From positions 32,485 to 96,484 of the forward strand of contig CACWXP010000011.1 in NCBI GenBank assembly GCA_902764875.1: 64,000 nt of DNA, read 5' to 3'. The position numbers and the translations under genes are program-made. Each line of letters begins with the position of its first letter. The first letter of the stretch is position 1. Source of the stretch: an uncultured Eubacteriales bacterium (GTDB taxonomy: Bacteria > Bacillota > Clostridia > Christensenellales > Aristaeellaceae). Shown in pieces: positions 34,970 to 43,332 of this stretch. The notes beneath the pieces are model-generated. The model was not told the origin of the DNA. It did no database searches and saw only the letters and a list, made by a program, of their open reading frames with translations.

Positions 34970-35572
34970 TCAGTAAGACGAACCGACACCCATACTGATC
35001 GTGTACTGTCGCATAACATAACCCGTTACACCGTTGTCATTTTTGCGAACCTGGAGCCAGTTCGCGGTTTCGGCGATAACCGTCAGCTGGGTATTGGCAT
35101 ATAAATTTTCGGCATGACAACACTCCGTGCTCGGAATATAGCGGAGATTTACCCAGCCGGTGGCACGGACAGGCTTGGCAACCACCGTATAGGGTGAAAC
35201 GACGTGATAGCTCCGAAGCTCATTTTCCAGGGAATAGATCAGCCCCTGGGAACTTCCGCCGGAAGGCATGGGTGTAACCGGGGTGACCGGTGAGCCATCC
35301 ACCAGATACTGGGTCATGACATAAGCCGTCTGGCCGTTGTAGCGAATGACGGCCCAGGTATAATCCGTTGTATAGTTTTCGACGGAAATGGCACTTCCGT
35401 TCGGAATGGTTCCCAGGAGAGAGGAATTGACGCTGGGCCATGCCCGCACGTTCAGGGGCTTTCCGTTTCTGGTGTAAACATATTTGGTGATTCCGGCTGC
35501 CGTTGCGGCCGGCACAAAAGTCAGCATCAGCAATGCCAATGCCAGCAGAAGGGGAATTACGCGTTTCTTCAT
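34970..35572 (-). CDS. Secreted protein with two bacterial SH3 domains
   Basis: The 200-residue protein has a signal peptide (MKKRVIPLLLALALLMLTFVP then ATAAG, in pieces). SH3b domain one (NGKPLNVRAWPSVNSSLLGTI in pieces ... YVMTQYLVDG) and SH3b domain two (TGWVNLRYIPSTECCHAE ... VTGYVMRQY) flank a Pro/Ser-rich linker. Such domains bind peptidoglycan, so it is probably a cell-wall protein. I chose ATG 35572 behind GGGAGGTATTTATA. Confidence 0.85.
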   Translation of the reverse strand: MKKRVIPLLLALALLMLTFVPAATAAGITKYVYTRNGKPLNVRAWPSVNSSLLGTIPNGSAISVENYTTDYTWAVIRYNGQTAYVMTQYLVDGSPVTPVTPMPSGGSSQGLIYSLENELRSYHVVSPYTVVAKPVRATGWVNLRYIPSTECCHAENLYANTQLTVIAETANWLQVRKNDNGVTGYVMRQYTISMGVGSSY

Positions 35573-35670
35573 TATAAATACCTCCCGATTCATTGATCCC
35601 GTGAAAAGGATCGTTCATCATAATAGACGAACAAGAATCCATCCTCCATCCCGATGCCTGAAAAAAACAT

Positions 35671-35709
35671 GAAAAACCGGGAACCCATTGTGATGAATCA
35701 GTTCCCGGG
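35671..35709 (-). terminator. Intrinsic terminator after the DUF4097 gene
   Basis: CCGGGAAC ... GTTCCCGG, 8-bp stem, followed by TTTTTC in the minus transcript. Confidence 0.8.
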
Positions 35710-35719
35710 AAACTCTTTT

Positions 35720-36922
35720 TTATTTCACGTTGATATCGCCGCTGACACTGGAGGCCTGGATTTGGAGCTTTGCTCCGGGGCCGGCATCAGGAACGTCACA
35801 GCTCTCTGATCCGGAAACAGTGGACATGGAAGTATGCACGCCACCGTCGGTTCCGACGGCCAAAGAGATATCCACATCGCCGCTGGTGGAACGAACCTGA
35901 ATGGAACGAGCCGCATCGCCGCGCAGATTGACGGTCACATCACCGCTGACAGAATTCATGCGAATCTGTTCCGCTTCGCCGTTCAGTTCCACATCACCGC
36001 TGGTAGACCTCAGTTCGGCGTTTCGATAAAGACCGCAGGCTTCCACGTCACCGCTCATGCTGCTGAGGGTTGCGGTATCTGCGTTTCCTTCGAATTCAAC
36101 CTCTCCGCTCATTGCGCTGAGGGTTACAATACGGGCCGGTCCATGATCGATGGCTTTGATTTCTATATCGCCGCTCATGTTATGGGCGGAAAGCTTCATG
36201 GGCATCTTCGCCTTCACTTCAATGTCGCCGGACTTGGCGTTCAGGTTCATTTCATCAAGCGCCTGACGCGGAAGATCAATAAAGACATCTTCGCATATGC
36301 TGATATTGGCCGCAACGCTGCCGATGGCCTTGCCGATAAAACTGAGCAGGCCTTTCATGGTAAATTCCTGGCTTGCCATTTTCCGGCCTTCTTCTTCGAT
36401 AGATTTTTTTGCCTTGTCCACAGCCTTCACAACAAGTGCGGAGCCTTCTTTTTCACAGAGGATCTGTTCCATATCCTCACACCGTACATGAATCCGACTG
36501 TCACCGGAGATGCCGATCTTCAAATCGCAGTTTTTCAGTTCCGTTTTCAAACTGCGAATTTCCGATGCTTCATAAACATACTCGCTCGGCTTTTCGACGG
36601 GAGGAACTTCCTTTTCCTCTTCGCCCATGCGGATTTCCGGAACTTCGGTATCCTGTTCGAACTTCTGCTCCGCGTTCACTTTTTCCTTCTTCGCAGCCTG
36701 AACATCGCTCTTCTTCGGATATTCGTCAATGACTTCCTTCATACCCTTGAGGCTTTCCACCACCGCGTCGATGGCTTCTGTTTCACTCATGCCCCGGGCG
36801 ATCAAATCCTCGTAATGCTCCAAGCAGTTATTCAGCAGTTCTTCGTGCAACGCTCTTGTTTCCGCATTGTCAACGGTATCCTTAAACATGTGATCGATAA
36901 TTCCCCGAATACTTGCACTCAT
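35720..36922 (-). CDS. DUF4097 beta-repeat protein with N-terminal helical HAAS-like domain
   Basis: Residues 1-70 are a HAAS/DUF1700-like helical domain (EELLNNCLEHYEDLIARGMSE, in pieces, then EAIDAVVESLKG), which often pairs with PadR regulators. A charged linker follows. Residues 230-400 are a DUF4097 beta-helix-like array with the unit SGD(V/I)E repeated about eight times (SGDIEVKA, SGDIEIKA, SGEVEFEG, SGDVEACG, SGDVELNG, SGDVTVNL, SGDVDISL, SGDINVK). No signal peptide or membrane helix is evident. It lies 5 bp after padR, a standard PadR target arrangement. Confidence 0.88.
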   Translation of the reverse strand: MSASIRGIIDHMFKDTVDNAETRALHEELLNNCLEHYEDLIARGMSETEAIDAVVESLKGMKEVIDEYPKKSDVQAAKKEKVNAEQKFEQDTEVPEIRMGEEEKEVPPVEKPSEYVYEASEIRSLKTELKNCDLKIGISGDSRIHVRCEDMEQILCEKEGSALVVKAVDKAKKSIEEEGRKMASQEFTMKGLLSFIGKAIGSVAANISICEDVFIDLPRQALDEMNLNAKSGDIEVKAKMPMKLSAHNMSGDIEIKAIDHGPARIVTLSAMSGEVEFEGNADTATLSSMSGDVEACGLYRNAELRSTSGDVELNGEAEQIRMNSVSGDVTVNLRGDAARSIQVRSTSGDVDISLAVGTDGGVHTSMSTVSGSESCDVPDAGPGAKLQIQASSVSGDINVK

Positions 36923-36927
36923 GGTCT

Positions 36928-37257
36928 TTACTCCTCCTCCAGCAGGCGGTTCAGCACTTCCCTCGTCTCACGCCAGGCGTCCGCTTCCTCCGCCAGTCTT
37001 CTTTTTCCTTCTTCTGTTATGCTGTAATACCTTCTTCTTGCGCCAACCGTCTCGTCCCCCCAATAGGAGCGAATACAGCCCGCGTTTTCCAGCCTTCGGA
37101 ACGCTGTGTACAGCGTTGCTTCCTTCAACTCCAGCCGGCCGCCGCTGATGTTTGTAACTTCCTTGCTGATCTGGTATCCGTAGCCGTCTTTCTTTTCCAG
37201 GCGGCGAAGAATCACTGCATCGGTATAGCCGCGCAGCAGGTCCGCCGAAATGACCAT
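36928..37257 (-). CDS. PadR family transcriptional regulator
   Basis: The 109-residue winged-helix protein has the PadR pattern: RGYTDAVILRRLEKKDGYGYQI in pieces, LKEATLYTAFRRLENAGCI, and GARRRYYSITEEGKRRLAEE (20 residues). It probably represses its own operon with the DUF4097 gene. GGGAGGTGATTCT precedes its ATG. Confidence 0.95.
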   Translation of the reverse strand: MVISADLLRGYTDAVILRRLEKKDGYGYQISKEVTNISGGRLELKEATLYTAFRRLENAGCIRSYWGDETVGARRRYYSITEEGKRRLAEEADAWRETREVLNRLLEEE

Positions 37258-37275
37258 AGAATCACCTCCCGATGC

Positions 37276-37292
37276 ATGTTATATCACAACAT
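37276..37292. promoter_or_regulatory. PadR-type operator overlapping the padR -10
   Basis: ATGTT-ATATCAC-AACAT, an inverted repeat of the ATGT/ACAT class bound by PadR proteins, covering the -10 box. Confidence 0.65.
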
Positions 37293-37306
37293 ACCTCATC
37301 TGTCAA
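37278..37306 (-). promoter_or_regulatory. Promoter of padR-DUF4097 operon
   Basis: Minus-strand TTGACA (37301-37306) and TATAAC (37278-37283), spacing 17 bp. Confidence 0.75.
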
Positions 37307-37347
37307 TGTATTATATCAAATTATTTACAGAAATACTTGAAGTATTT

Positions 37348-37791
37348 TTATTTGCCTTTCCGGATCCTGCCGCGTTCCTCCGCCGCTTTGTACTCGTTGA
37401 TTTCTTCCTCCGTTTCGGGAGTGAACGGAGGAACCGATGTCGGCTGATCCCGCTCATCCAGGGCGACAAAAACGGCATAGGCACGATTGATCAGTTCCCA
37501 GCTTCCGTCCAGGGTTTCCACAAGGCTGTCCACCCGGACCTCCAGAGACGTTCTTCCGGTCCAGGTGACCACCGCTTCGAGCACAACGGTATCGTTCAGA
37601 TAGGCCGGCTTCAGAAAAGTAAGGTTGTCGATGCAGACCGTTGTAACGGCCTTGTGGGTATACCTTCGAGCCGCCACAGCGCCCGTTACATCGATCCAGG
37701 CCATGATCTGCCCTCCGAAGAGTCTCGGCTTTGCATAGCCGTTGCAATGCTGCGGCATAACGATCTGGACGGCAGTTGTTTTTTCCTGCAT
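37348..37791 (-). CDS. Acyl-CoA thioesterase, hotdog fold (YciA type)
   Basis: The 147-residue cytoplasmic enzyme has the family motifs PRLFGGQIMAWIDVTGAVAA (20 residues, with the catalytic Asp), FLKPAYLNDTVVLEA and RTSLEVRVDS. It would hydrolyse acyl-CoA; chain length is not predictable. I chose ATG 37791, which has AGGAGAG before it, because the preceding frame reads through the coiled-coil gene's 3' part. It follows that gene by 16 bp. Confidence 0.9.
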   Translation of the reverse strand: MQEKTTAVQIVMPQHCNGYAKPRLFGGQIMAWIDVTGAVAARRYTHKAVTTVCIDNLTFLKPAYLNDTVVLEAVVTWTGRTSLEVRVDSLVETLDGSWELINRAYAVFVALDERDQPTSVPPFTPETEEEINEYKAAEERGRIRKGK

Positions 37792-37807
37792 TGTTGTTCT
37801 CTCCTCT

Positions 37808-38086
37808 TTACATATTTTCAATTTCTTCCTCAAGCTCTTCAATTTTGTCCTCAAGGATGTTTCTTTCCGCTTCCCAATCTTCAAACTCAATGCTCAGAAC
37901 ATCCATAGGTTCGTCAAGCTTCAACAATTCCAGGCGATCCTTCAGTTCCTCCAGTTCCTGTTCCATTTCTTCCCTCGTGGGCGCATAATACTTCGCAAAG
38001 ACCGGATTCTGCCGATAGCTGACGTTACCCTGTTCGTCCACGCGAATATCGAGCCTGTTTTCTGGATATCCCGGAATTTCTTTCAA
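37808..38086 (-). CDS. Small coiled-coil protein, unknown function
   Basis: The 92-residue protein has an N-terminal strand-like part (NRLDIRVDEQGNVSYRQNP in pieces) and an acidic coiled coil from about residue 38 to the end (REEMEQELEELKDRLELLK, then DKIEELEEEIENM). The start is TTG 38086 with GGAGGCTATTCAT in front. No family recognised. Confidence 0.7.
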   Translation of the reverse strand: MKEIPGYPENRLDIRVDEQGNVSYRQNPVFAKYYAPTREEMEQELEELKDRLELLKLDEPMDVLSIEFEDWEAERNILEDKIEELEEEIENM

Positions 38087-38107
38087 ATGAATAGCCTCCT
38101 GTCCCGA

Positions 38108-38136
38108 TTGTTTTTCAATGCCCAGTATGGTAAAAT
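38108..38136 (+). promoter_or_regulatory. Promoter of GH67 gene
   Basis: TTGTTT (38108-38113) and TAAAAT (38131-38136), spacing 17 bp, 43 bp ahead of the start codon. Confidence 0.65.
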
Positions 38137-38144
38137 CATAACTG

Positions 38145-38163
38145 TTTACAATCAGATTGTAAA
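38145..38163. promoter_or_regulatory. Perfect 19-bp palindrome in the GH67 leader, probable operator
   Basis: TTTACAATCAGATTGTAAA has perfect 8-base arms around CAG. It starts at about +1 to +3 of the predicted transcript and ends just before the AAGGAG ribosome site, a classic repressor position. Confidence 0.7.
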
Positions 38164-38178
38164 GGAGTTCCGTCCATC

Positions 38179-40005
38179 ATGAAAGCATGGCTGTCACATT
38201 TGTCCCTGGATCTGACCGTTTCCCCTTCCTCTCCGGAGGAACTGGCTCGGGCAGAACTTTCTTCCGCGCTGCCGGAAACCGTTTTCCGGCTGGACAACGA
38301 TCCTTCTCTCGGGGAAGGCTATCGGATTCAAAAGAAAGCAGACGGCAGTTTTACCATCTCCGGCGGGAAGACGGGTATCCTTTACGGTGCATATGCCATG
38401 ATCCGCAGCGCGCTTTCCGGCAGGGGACTTCCTGAATCCCTGTTCTCCGTCCCGAAATACGGCCTGCGTATGATCAACTGCTGGGACAATATGGACGGAA
38501 CGGTGGAACGGGGTTATTCCGGCCGCAGCCTTTTCTTTGAAGGAGACCGCTTTCAGTACAACCCTCTGCGCATGATGGAACTCGGCCGGCTCATGGCTTC
38601 CGTTGGGCTGAACGTGCTTTGCATCAATAATGTGAACGTTCATAACCCGGCGCAGCTGCTGCTGGAGGACTTTCTGCCTGAAGCAAAGCGGCTCGCGGAT
38701 CTTTTCCGTCCCTTTGGCGTGCGGCTGATGTTTTCAGTTGACTTTTCCCAGCCTATGCGTCACGGGATTCCGACGGCGGATCCCCTTTCCCCGCTTGTTC
38801 AGGACTGGTGGAAAAAAACCGCACAGGAGGTTTACCGGGCGATTCCGGACCTGGTCGGCTTCCTTGTCAAGGCAGACAGCGAAGGCCGTCCCGGGCCTTT
38901 TACATACGGACGCAACCATGCGGACGGGGCCAACATGCTGGCCGACGCAGTGCGGCCCTTCGGGGGCAAAATTATCTGGCGCTGCTTCGTTTACAACTGC
39001 CGCCAGGACTGGCGGGACGTGCAGACCGACCGGCCGAAAGCCGCCTGGGAGCACTATGCCTTCCTGGACGGTGAATTTGCGGACAACGTGATTCTTCAGG
39101 TGAAACACGGGCCTTTCGATTTCCAGGTTCGGGAGCCGCTTTCCCCACTGCTGCTCGGCATGAAGCAGACAAACCTGGCCATGGAACTGCAGCTCGCACA
39201 GGAATACACCGGACACCAGATTGATCTTTATACTATGATCCCCATGTGGAAAGAGATTTTTGAAGAGCTTCCCGCAGACAACATCATGTCCGTCGCGGCG
39301 GTTTCAAACCTCGGCCGGGATGACAATTATACCGGTCATCCGCTGGCTGCCGTGAACTTCTACACTTTCGGACTGATGGCCTGGGATCCGGAAACGCACG
39401 CAGAAAGCGCCGTTTCCGAATGGATCCGTTTGACATACGGTTTCAGGTCTGAAGATGAAAAAGCCCTTTTAAAGGTTCTGCTTGGCAGCCGGCGGACCTA
39501 TGAGAAATACACGGCGCCGCTGGGCATCGGCTGGATGATTACACCTCACGATCACTACGGCCCGAACCCTTCGGGGTATGAATACGACCTTTGGGGAACC
39601 TATCACAAAGCGAACCGGGAGGCCGTCGGCATTGACAGGACTGAAAAGGGCACTGGGTACCTTCTTCAGTATCCAGAAGAACTTCAGAAAAAATACGGTG
39701 ATCCTGCCACCTGCCCGGACCTTTATCTGCTGTTTTACCACCGGCTTCCCTATTCCTTCGTCATGAAAGACGGTCGAACACTGATTCAGCGGATCTACGA
39801 CGATCACTTTGAAGGGTACGAAGAAACTAAAGCCATGGCGGAGGTGATCCGGTCGCTCCCCTTCCCGGAACCGGACCGTGAAATCATTCTTTCCCGCATG
39901 GACAGGCAGCTTTACAACGCCAAAGAATGGTGCGATATTATCAACACGTTCTTCCGCCGTCTTTCCGGCGCGGATGACGCACGGGGCAGAACTATTTATG
40001 ACTGA
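38179..40005 (+). CDS. Alpha-glucuronidase, GH67
   Basis: The 608-residue enzyme removes (4-O-methyl-)glucuronic acid from xylo-oligosaccharides. The N-terminal domain (about 1-90) ends at GILYGAYAMIR. The TIM barrel starts with GLRMINCWDNMDGTVERGYSG (in pieces), then INNVNVH, FLVKADSEGRPGP and the catalytic region FLDGEFADNVILQVKHGPFD (20 residues) with FQVREPLSPL, whose Asp and Glu match the GH67 general bases. The helical C-terminal domain follows. At 608 residues it is shorter than many fungal and bacterial members (about 680). No signal peptide, so intracellular. Confidence 0.95.
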   Translation: MKAWLSHLSLDLTVSPSSPEELARAELSSALPETVFRLDNDPSLGEGYRIQKKADGSFTISGGKTGILYGAYAMIRSALSGRGLPESLFSVPKYGLRMINCWDNMDGTVERGYSGRSLFFEGDRFQYNPLRMMELGRLMASVGLNVLCINNVNVHNPAQLLLEDFLPEAKRLADLFRPFGVRLMFSVDFSQPMRHGIPTADPLSPLVQDWWKKTAQEVYRAIPDLVGFLVKADSEGRPGPFTYGRNHADGANMLADAVRPFGGKIIWRCFVYNCRQDWRDVQTDRPKAAWEHYAFLDGEFADNVILQVKHGPFDFQVREPLSPLLLGMKQTNLAMELQLAQEYTGHQIDLYTMIPMWKEIFEELPADNIMSVAAVSNLGRDDNYTGHPLAAVNFYTFGLMAWDPETHAESAVSEWIRLTYGFRSEDEKALLKVLLGSRRTYEKYTAPLGIGWMITPHDHYGPNPSGYEYDLWGTYHKANREAVGIDRTEKGTGYLLQYPEELQKKYGDPATCPDLYLLFYHRLPYSFVMKDGRTLIQRIYDDHFEGYEETKAMAEVIRSLPFPEPDREIILSRMDRQLYNAKEWCDIINTFFRRLSGADDARGRTIYD

Positions 40006-40034
40006 CGCGGCATTCCCGCGGGAGAGGAATCAAA

Positions 40035-42125
40035 ATGTCATTTGAAACCATTCTGAAAATGACCCTGGCTACGGCCGGTTACGTACTGGTAACCGGCTTG
40101 CTGTGGCTTTTCTGGATGAAGAAGAAAAAACATAACAGAAAGGATCAGATTCTGGTCGGCCTCGTTTTCGGTGCCTGTGCCGTTGCTGCCAATCACTTCG
40201 GTATCGTCCAGGGAAGTTTTCTGATTCTGAACGTTCGTGATATCGGCCCCCTTTCCGCAGGCTTGTTTTTCAGCCCGGTCAGCGGTATTATCGCCGGCCT
40301 GATCGGCGGTATTGAACGCTATCTTGCTGCGGAGATCTGGGGCATCGGTTCTTTTACCAAAGTTGCCTGCAGCCTGAGCACCTGCCTGGCCGGTTTTTTT
40401 GCCGCGTTTCTGAACAAAAAAATTCACCAGGGAAAACGCCCGTCCATGCCTCTGTCCTTCTTTCTCGGGGCTGTGACGGAAGTTTTCCATATGTACGCCG
40501 TGATTTTTACTAACCGGGACAACATCAGTATAGCCTATTACATTGTCCGCGGCGTTGCTTTACCCATGATTCTGTTTACCGCCTTCGGGCTTGCTTTCTG
40601 CTCCGGAGTGATCATGCGCCTTTCCCACGAAACATCCGATCTGGGTTTGCGCGTTCCGGATGAAAAAATACCGATCACGGTTCTCTTTCAGCGAGCGTTA
40701 CTTGTAGTTACAATCGGACTGTTCGTTTTCAACTTCATTGTATCCTACAACACAAATACCCGAATGGTCTCCGAAAGCGCAGAAAGTGAACTTCAGTCCA
40801 TTTGTCTGCAAAAATCATATATATTCGAATCCACACACGATCTTGAAGCATTGAAAAAGAACCTGAATGAGTCGGATGAAACCAATATATCGGCCATGCT
40901 GGTCAACATCGATACCGGCGAAATCGTTGCCGGCGAGGACTCCCTTACCGACTACGTTGTTTTTGATGCAAACGACCGGGAAGTTCTGCGTAATTGCGCA
41001 GATAAAGAAGCCGTTCAAATCAAATTTGAAAGCGTCGGCGATATTGAATTTCTATGCTGTGCCAGCAGCATTTCCGGACAATACTACCTGGTTTGCCTGC
41101 GCAAAATGTTCTCTGTGTTCTTAATCCGGGATTCCCAGATGTATGAGAATACGCTTTCGGATATTCTGCTGTTCACGGTCATGTACATGCTGGTTGTGAT
41201 GCTGGCGGACCGGCTGGTGGTTCGAAATCTTCACCGGGTGAACAAATCCCTGCATAAAATCACCGGCGGCGACCTGAAAGAAGTCGTATGGGTTCACGCA
41301 TGCAAGGAATTCACCGATTTGAGCGAAGATATCAACAGTACCGTCACCACCCTGCGCGGATATATTGACGAAGCAGAACAACGCTTGAAGAACGAACTGA
41401 AGCTGGCCGCTACCATTCAGGAGGCTTCTCTTCCGCAGAATTTTGATCTTCCGGAAAAAAACATCGATATTCATGCGCTGATGACCCCTGCGAAAGAAGT
41501 CGGCGGCGATTTCTACGACTTCTTCTATGTCGGAGTTGACTGCCTTTGTCTGGTAATCGCCGACGTCAGCGGCAAGGGCGTTCCGGCCTCTCTTTTCATG
41601 ATGCGCGCAAAAACCGCTATCAAAAACTACACACGCAGCGGTATGAGCCCTGCCGAAGTGCTTTCCAAGGTGAACCACACGCTTTGCGAAGGCAACGACG
41701 CGGAAATGTTCGTAACCGTCTGGCTCGGTATTCTGAACCTGAAAACAGGACAGATGCAGTGCGCCAACGCCGGGCATGAATACCCCGTACTGATGCGGGC
41801 GGACGGTAACTATGAGCTGCTGAAAGACCGGCATGGACTGGTGCTGGCCGCCATGAATGGCATCAAATTCCCTGAATACGAAATTCAGTTGAATCCCGGC
41901 GACCGGATCTTCGTATACACCGACGGCGTTCCTGAGGCCATCAACGAAAAAGAGGAAGCATACGGAACAGACCGTCTGATCAGCCGGCTGAACCGCGTTA
42001 AAAACTATCCGCAGGATTATATCCTGAAAGAAATCCTGCAGGATATCCGGAACTTCGCCGGATCCGCGGACCAGTTTGATGATATTACAATGATGGGACT
42101 GACCTATAAGGACACAGTCGAATGA
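40035..42125 (+). CDS. LytS-type membrane sensor with PP2C/SpoIIE phosphatase domain
   Basis: The 696-residue protein has an N-terminal 5TM-LYT receptor domain (about 1-200: NVRDIGPLSAGLFFSPVSG in pieces, IAGLIGGIERYL, SLSTCLAGFFAAF), a further helix near 215-240, an extracytoplasmic sensor region, a helix near 370-390, a HAMP-like linker, and a C-terminal SpoIIE phosphatase (MTPAKEVGGDFYDFF, VSGKGVPASLFMM, VYTDGVPEA). It probably dephosphorylates an anti-anti-sigma factor or similar target on sensing an envelope or sugar cue. It starts 29 bp after the GH67 stop and is likely co-transcribed. It ends 1 bp from the convergent cassette gene. Confidence 0.92.
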   Translation: MSFETILKMTLATAGYVLVTGLLWLFWMKKKKHNRKDQILVGLVFGACAVAANHFGIVQGSFLILNVRDIGPLSAGLFFSPVSGIIAGLIGGIERYLAAEIWGIGSFTKVACSLSTCLAGFFAAFLNKKIHQGKRPSMPLSFFLGAVTEVFHMYAVIFTNRDNISIAYYIVRGVALPMILFTAFGLAFCSGVIMRLSHETSDLGLRVPDEKIPITVLFQRALLVVTIGLFVFNFIVSYNTNTRMVSESAESELQSICLQKSYIFESTHDLEALKKNLNESDETNISAMLVNIDTGEIVAGEDSLTDYVVFDANDREVLRNCADKEAVQIKFESVGDIEFLCCASSISGQYYLVCLRKMFSVFLIRDSQMYENTLSDILLFTVMYMLVVMLADRLVVRNLHRVNKSLHKITGGDLKEVVWVHACKEFTDLSEDINSTVTTLRGYIDEAEQRLKNELKLAATIQEASLPQNFDLPEKNIDIHALMTPAKEVGGDFYDFFYVGVDCLCLVIADVSGKGVPASLFMMRAKTAIKNYTRSGMSPAEVLSKVNHTLCEGNDAEMFVTVWLGILNLKTGQMQCANAGHEYPVLMRADGNYELLKDRHGLVLAAMNGIKFPEYEIQLNPGDRIFVYTDGVPEAINEKEEAYGTDRLISRLNRVKNYPQDYILKEILQDIRNFAGSADQFDDITMMGLTYKDTVE

Positions 42126-42126
42126 G

Positions 42127-42837
42127 TTATGCTTTTAATGCGTCCTTATACCAGGTCAGCAGCATCAGCACGTCACAGTTACTCATCCCTTCCAGGGTCG
42201 TGACGCCGTTCTCGTCCGTCACTTTTCGCGGCTCTTCTATCAACTCAAGGTCCTGTATAATCAGGTGGTCTTTCAGCGTGATTTTGAGCTCGTTCAGAAT
42301 TTTATTGATCATCTTCACCTTATGCCCGGCAAAAATCCCCTCTGGACGCTTCTCAGTGTAGGTCTCTAATAACAGGTAGATATCGTTGAACACCTGCATA
42401 ATATACGCCAGGTCATGATGATCCCGAACGTACCATTTCTTTTCTTCCGGAGACTTCTGTTCCTGGTTCTGATCCGCCGGAGAAAGCTGCTTCCCCTTTT
42501 CTTTAAGGTACTGAACTCCATTGGAAACCCGCCGCTGCATCGCGGCGGGATCCTTTTTCAGCTCGGCTATTTCCTTCTTCTTCGCGCAGCGCATCAGAAA
42601 AGGATCGCGGATTTTCCGCGGAACCGTGTTCGGCACCAGCGCAAAGTAGTTTTCGTTCGGATACATCCGGTCTGCAAAAAGCGGAACAACCTTTCCGATG
42701 GTCCTGCGCCTGACTCTGGAATTCTGAGTCTCGCTGGAATACTCACGGTCCAGTTCCATTTGGACCGTCTTCTCGTTGCGGATGACAATCTTCCCCTGCT
42801 CAAAGGGAATGGGTACCGTGATATCTTTCAGATACAT
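42127..42837 (-). CDS. Unknown protein, last gene of the terminase-like cassette
   Basis: The 236-residue protein starts MYLKDITVPIPFEQGKIVIR and continues with RRRTIGKVVPLF and RMYPNENYFALVP. That N-terminal style (IGK followed by MYPNE-Y) reminds me of N-terminal regions of IS1634/IS4-type transposases, but no DDE catalytic part is present. The second half is helical: HDLAYIMQVFNDIYLLLETY and KMINKILNELKITLKDHL. No function can be given. It begins 4 bp after the second small YGKP gene and ends 1 bp from the convergent phosphatase gene. Confidence 0.6.
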   Translation of the reverse strand: MYLKDITVPIPFEQGKIVIRNEKTVQMELDREYSSETQNSRVRRRTIGKVVPLFADRMYPNENYFALVPNTVPRKIRDPFLMRCAKKKEIAELKKDPAAMQRRVSNGVQYLKEKGKQLSPADQNQEQKSPEEKKWYVRDHHDLAYIMQVFNDIYLLLETYTEKRPEGIFAGHKVKMINKILNELKITLKDHLIIQDLELIEEPRKVTDENGVTTLEGMSNCDVLMLLTWYKDALKA

Positions 42838-42841
42838 GGGT

Positions 42842-43306
42842 TCATTTCTCCTCTCCGCTGTTTCGAGTGTCGGATTTCGAGTGTCCGTTTACTACATCCG
42901 AGGCCGGCCCTTTTTCAGTCGGATCGTTGATTTCATTGGCTTCGTCCGCGGTTTTTCGAGTGTTTTTTCCCGAGTGTTCGAGTGTTTCGCCATGCAGATT
43001 CCGCATCCTTGCGGCAAAATCTGCAATCCTTTCGCTGGCCTTCTCCACCTCGTGCTCGCTGCTCTGGATCTGCAGCATCTCGTCCGGCTTCCCGTATACC
43101 CGGTCCAGAATGATGTCCACCAGCGCCAGCTTGGCCGCATCGGGTACATTTCTGTCCTTCAGGATTTCTTCCATCCGGACTGCTGCGCGAAAGGCCAGTC
43201 CGCGCAGCTTGTCCAGAGCACCCTTCGCGTCCATGTCTGGTACGGGAGTTTCTAGCTCGCTGTCCCGGTCAAGGATGAGGTGATCGCTGGGAATATCATG
43301 AATCAT
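42842..43306 (-). CDS. Terminase small-subunit-like YGKP protein, paralogue 2
   Basis: The 154-residue protein has a helical core RGLAFRAAVRMEEILKDRNV, then AAKLALVDIILDRVYGKPDE, and a hydrophilic acidic tail. The core aligns with the 105-residue protein at 44576-44893 (VDMILNR/VDIILDR plus YGKP). The A-a-x-x-I-L-D-R-x-Y-G-K-P pattern is common in phage small terminase and DUF5681-type proteins. Five CGAGTGT copies lie within this gene. It follows the TerL-like gene by 26 bp. Confidence 0.6.
   Translation of the reverse strand: MIHDIPSDHLILDRDSELETPVPDMDAKGALDKLRGLAFRAAVRMEEILKDRNVPDAAKLALVDIILDRVYGKPDEMLQIQSSEHEVEKASERIADFAARMRNLHGETLEHSGKNTRKTADEANEINDPTEKGPASDVVNGHSKSDTRNSGEEK
42864..42985. 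repeat. Five CGAGTGT repeats inside the second YGKP gene
   Basis: Copies start at 42864, 42878, 42957, 42971 and 42979. The first pair and the third-fourth pair share a 14-bp period. Phage packaging sites often lie inside the small terminase gene, so these could be recognition sites; chance codon use is also possible. Confidence 0.4.
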
Positions 43307-43332
43307 AGCTTGTTCCTCCTGTCTTTTCTATA

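Noticed and set aside
42127-42837. Insertion sequence transposase
   Set aside because: Only a vague N-terminal resemblance; no DDE motif, terminal inverted repeats or target duplication could be seen.
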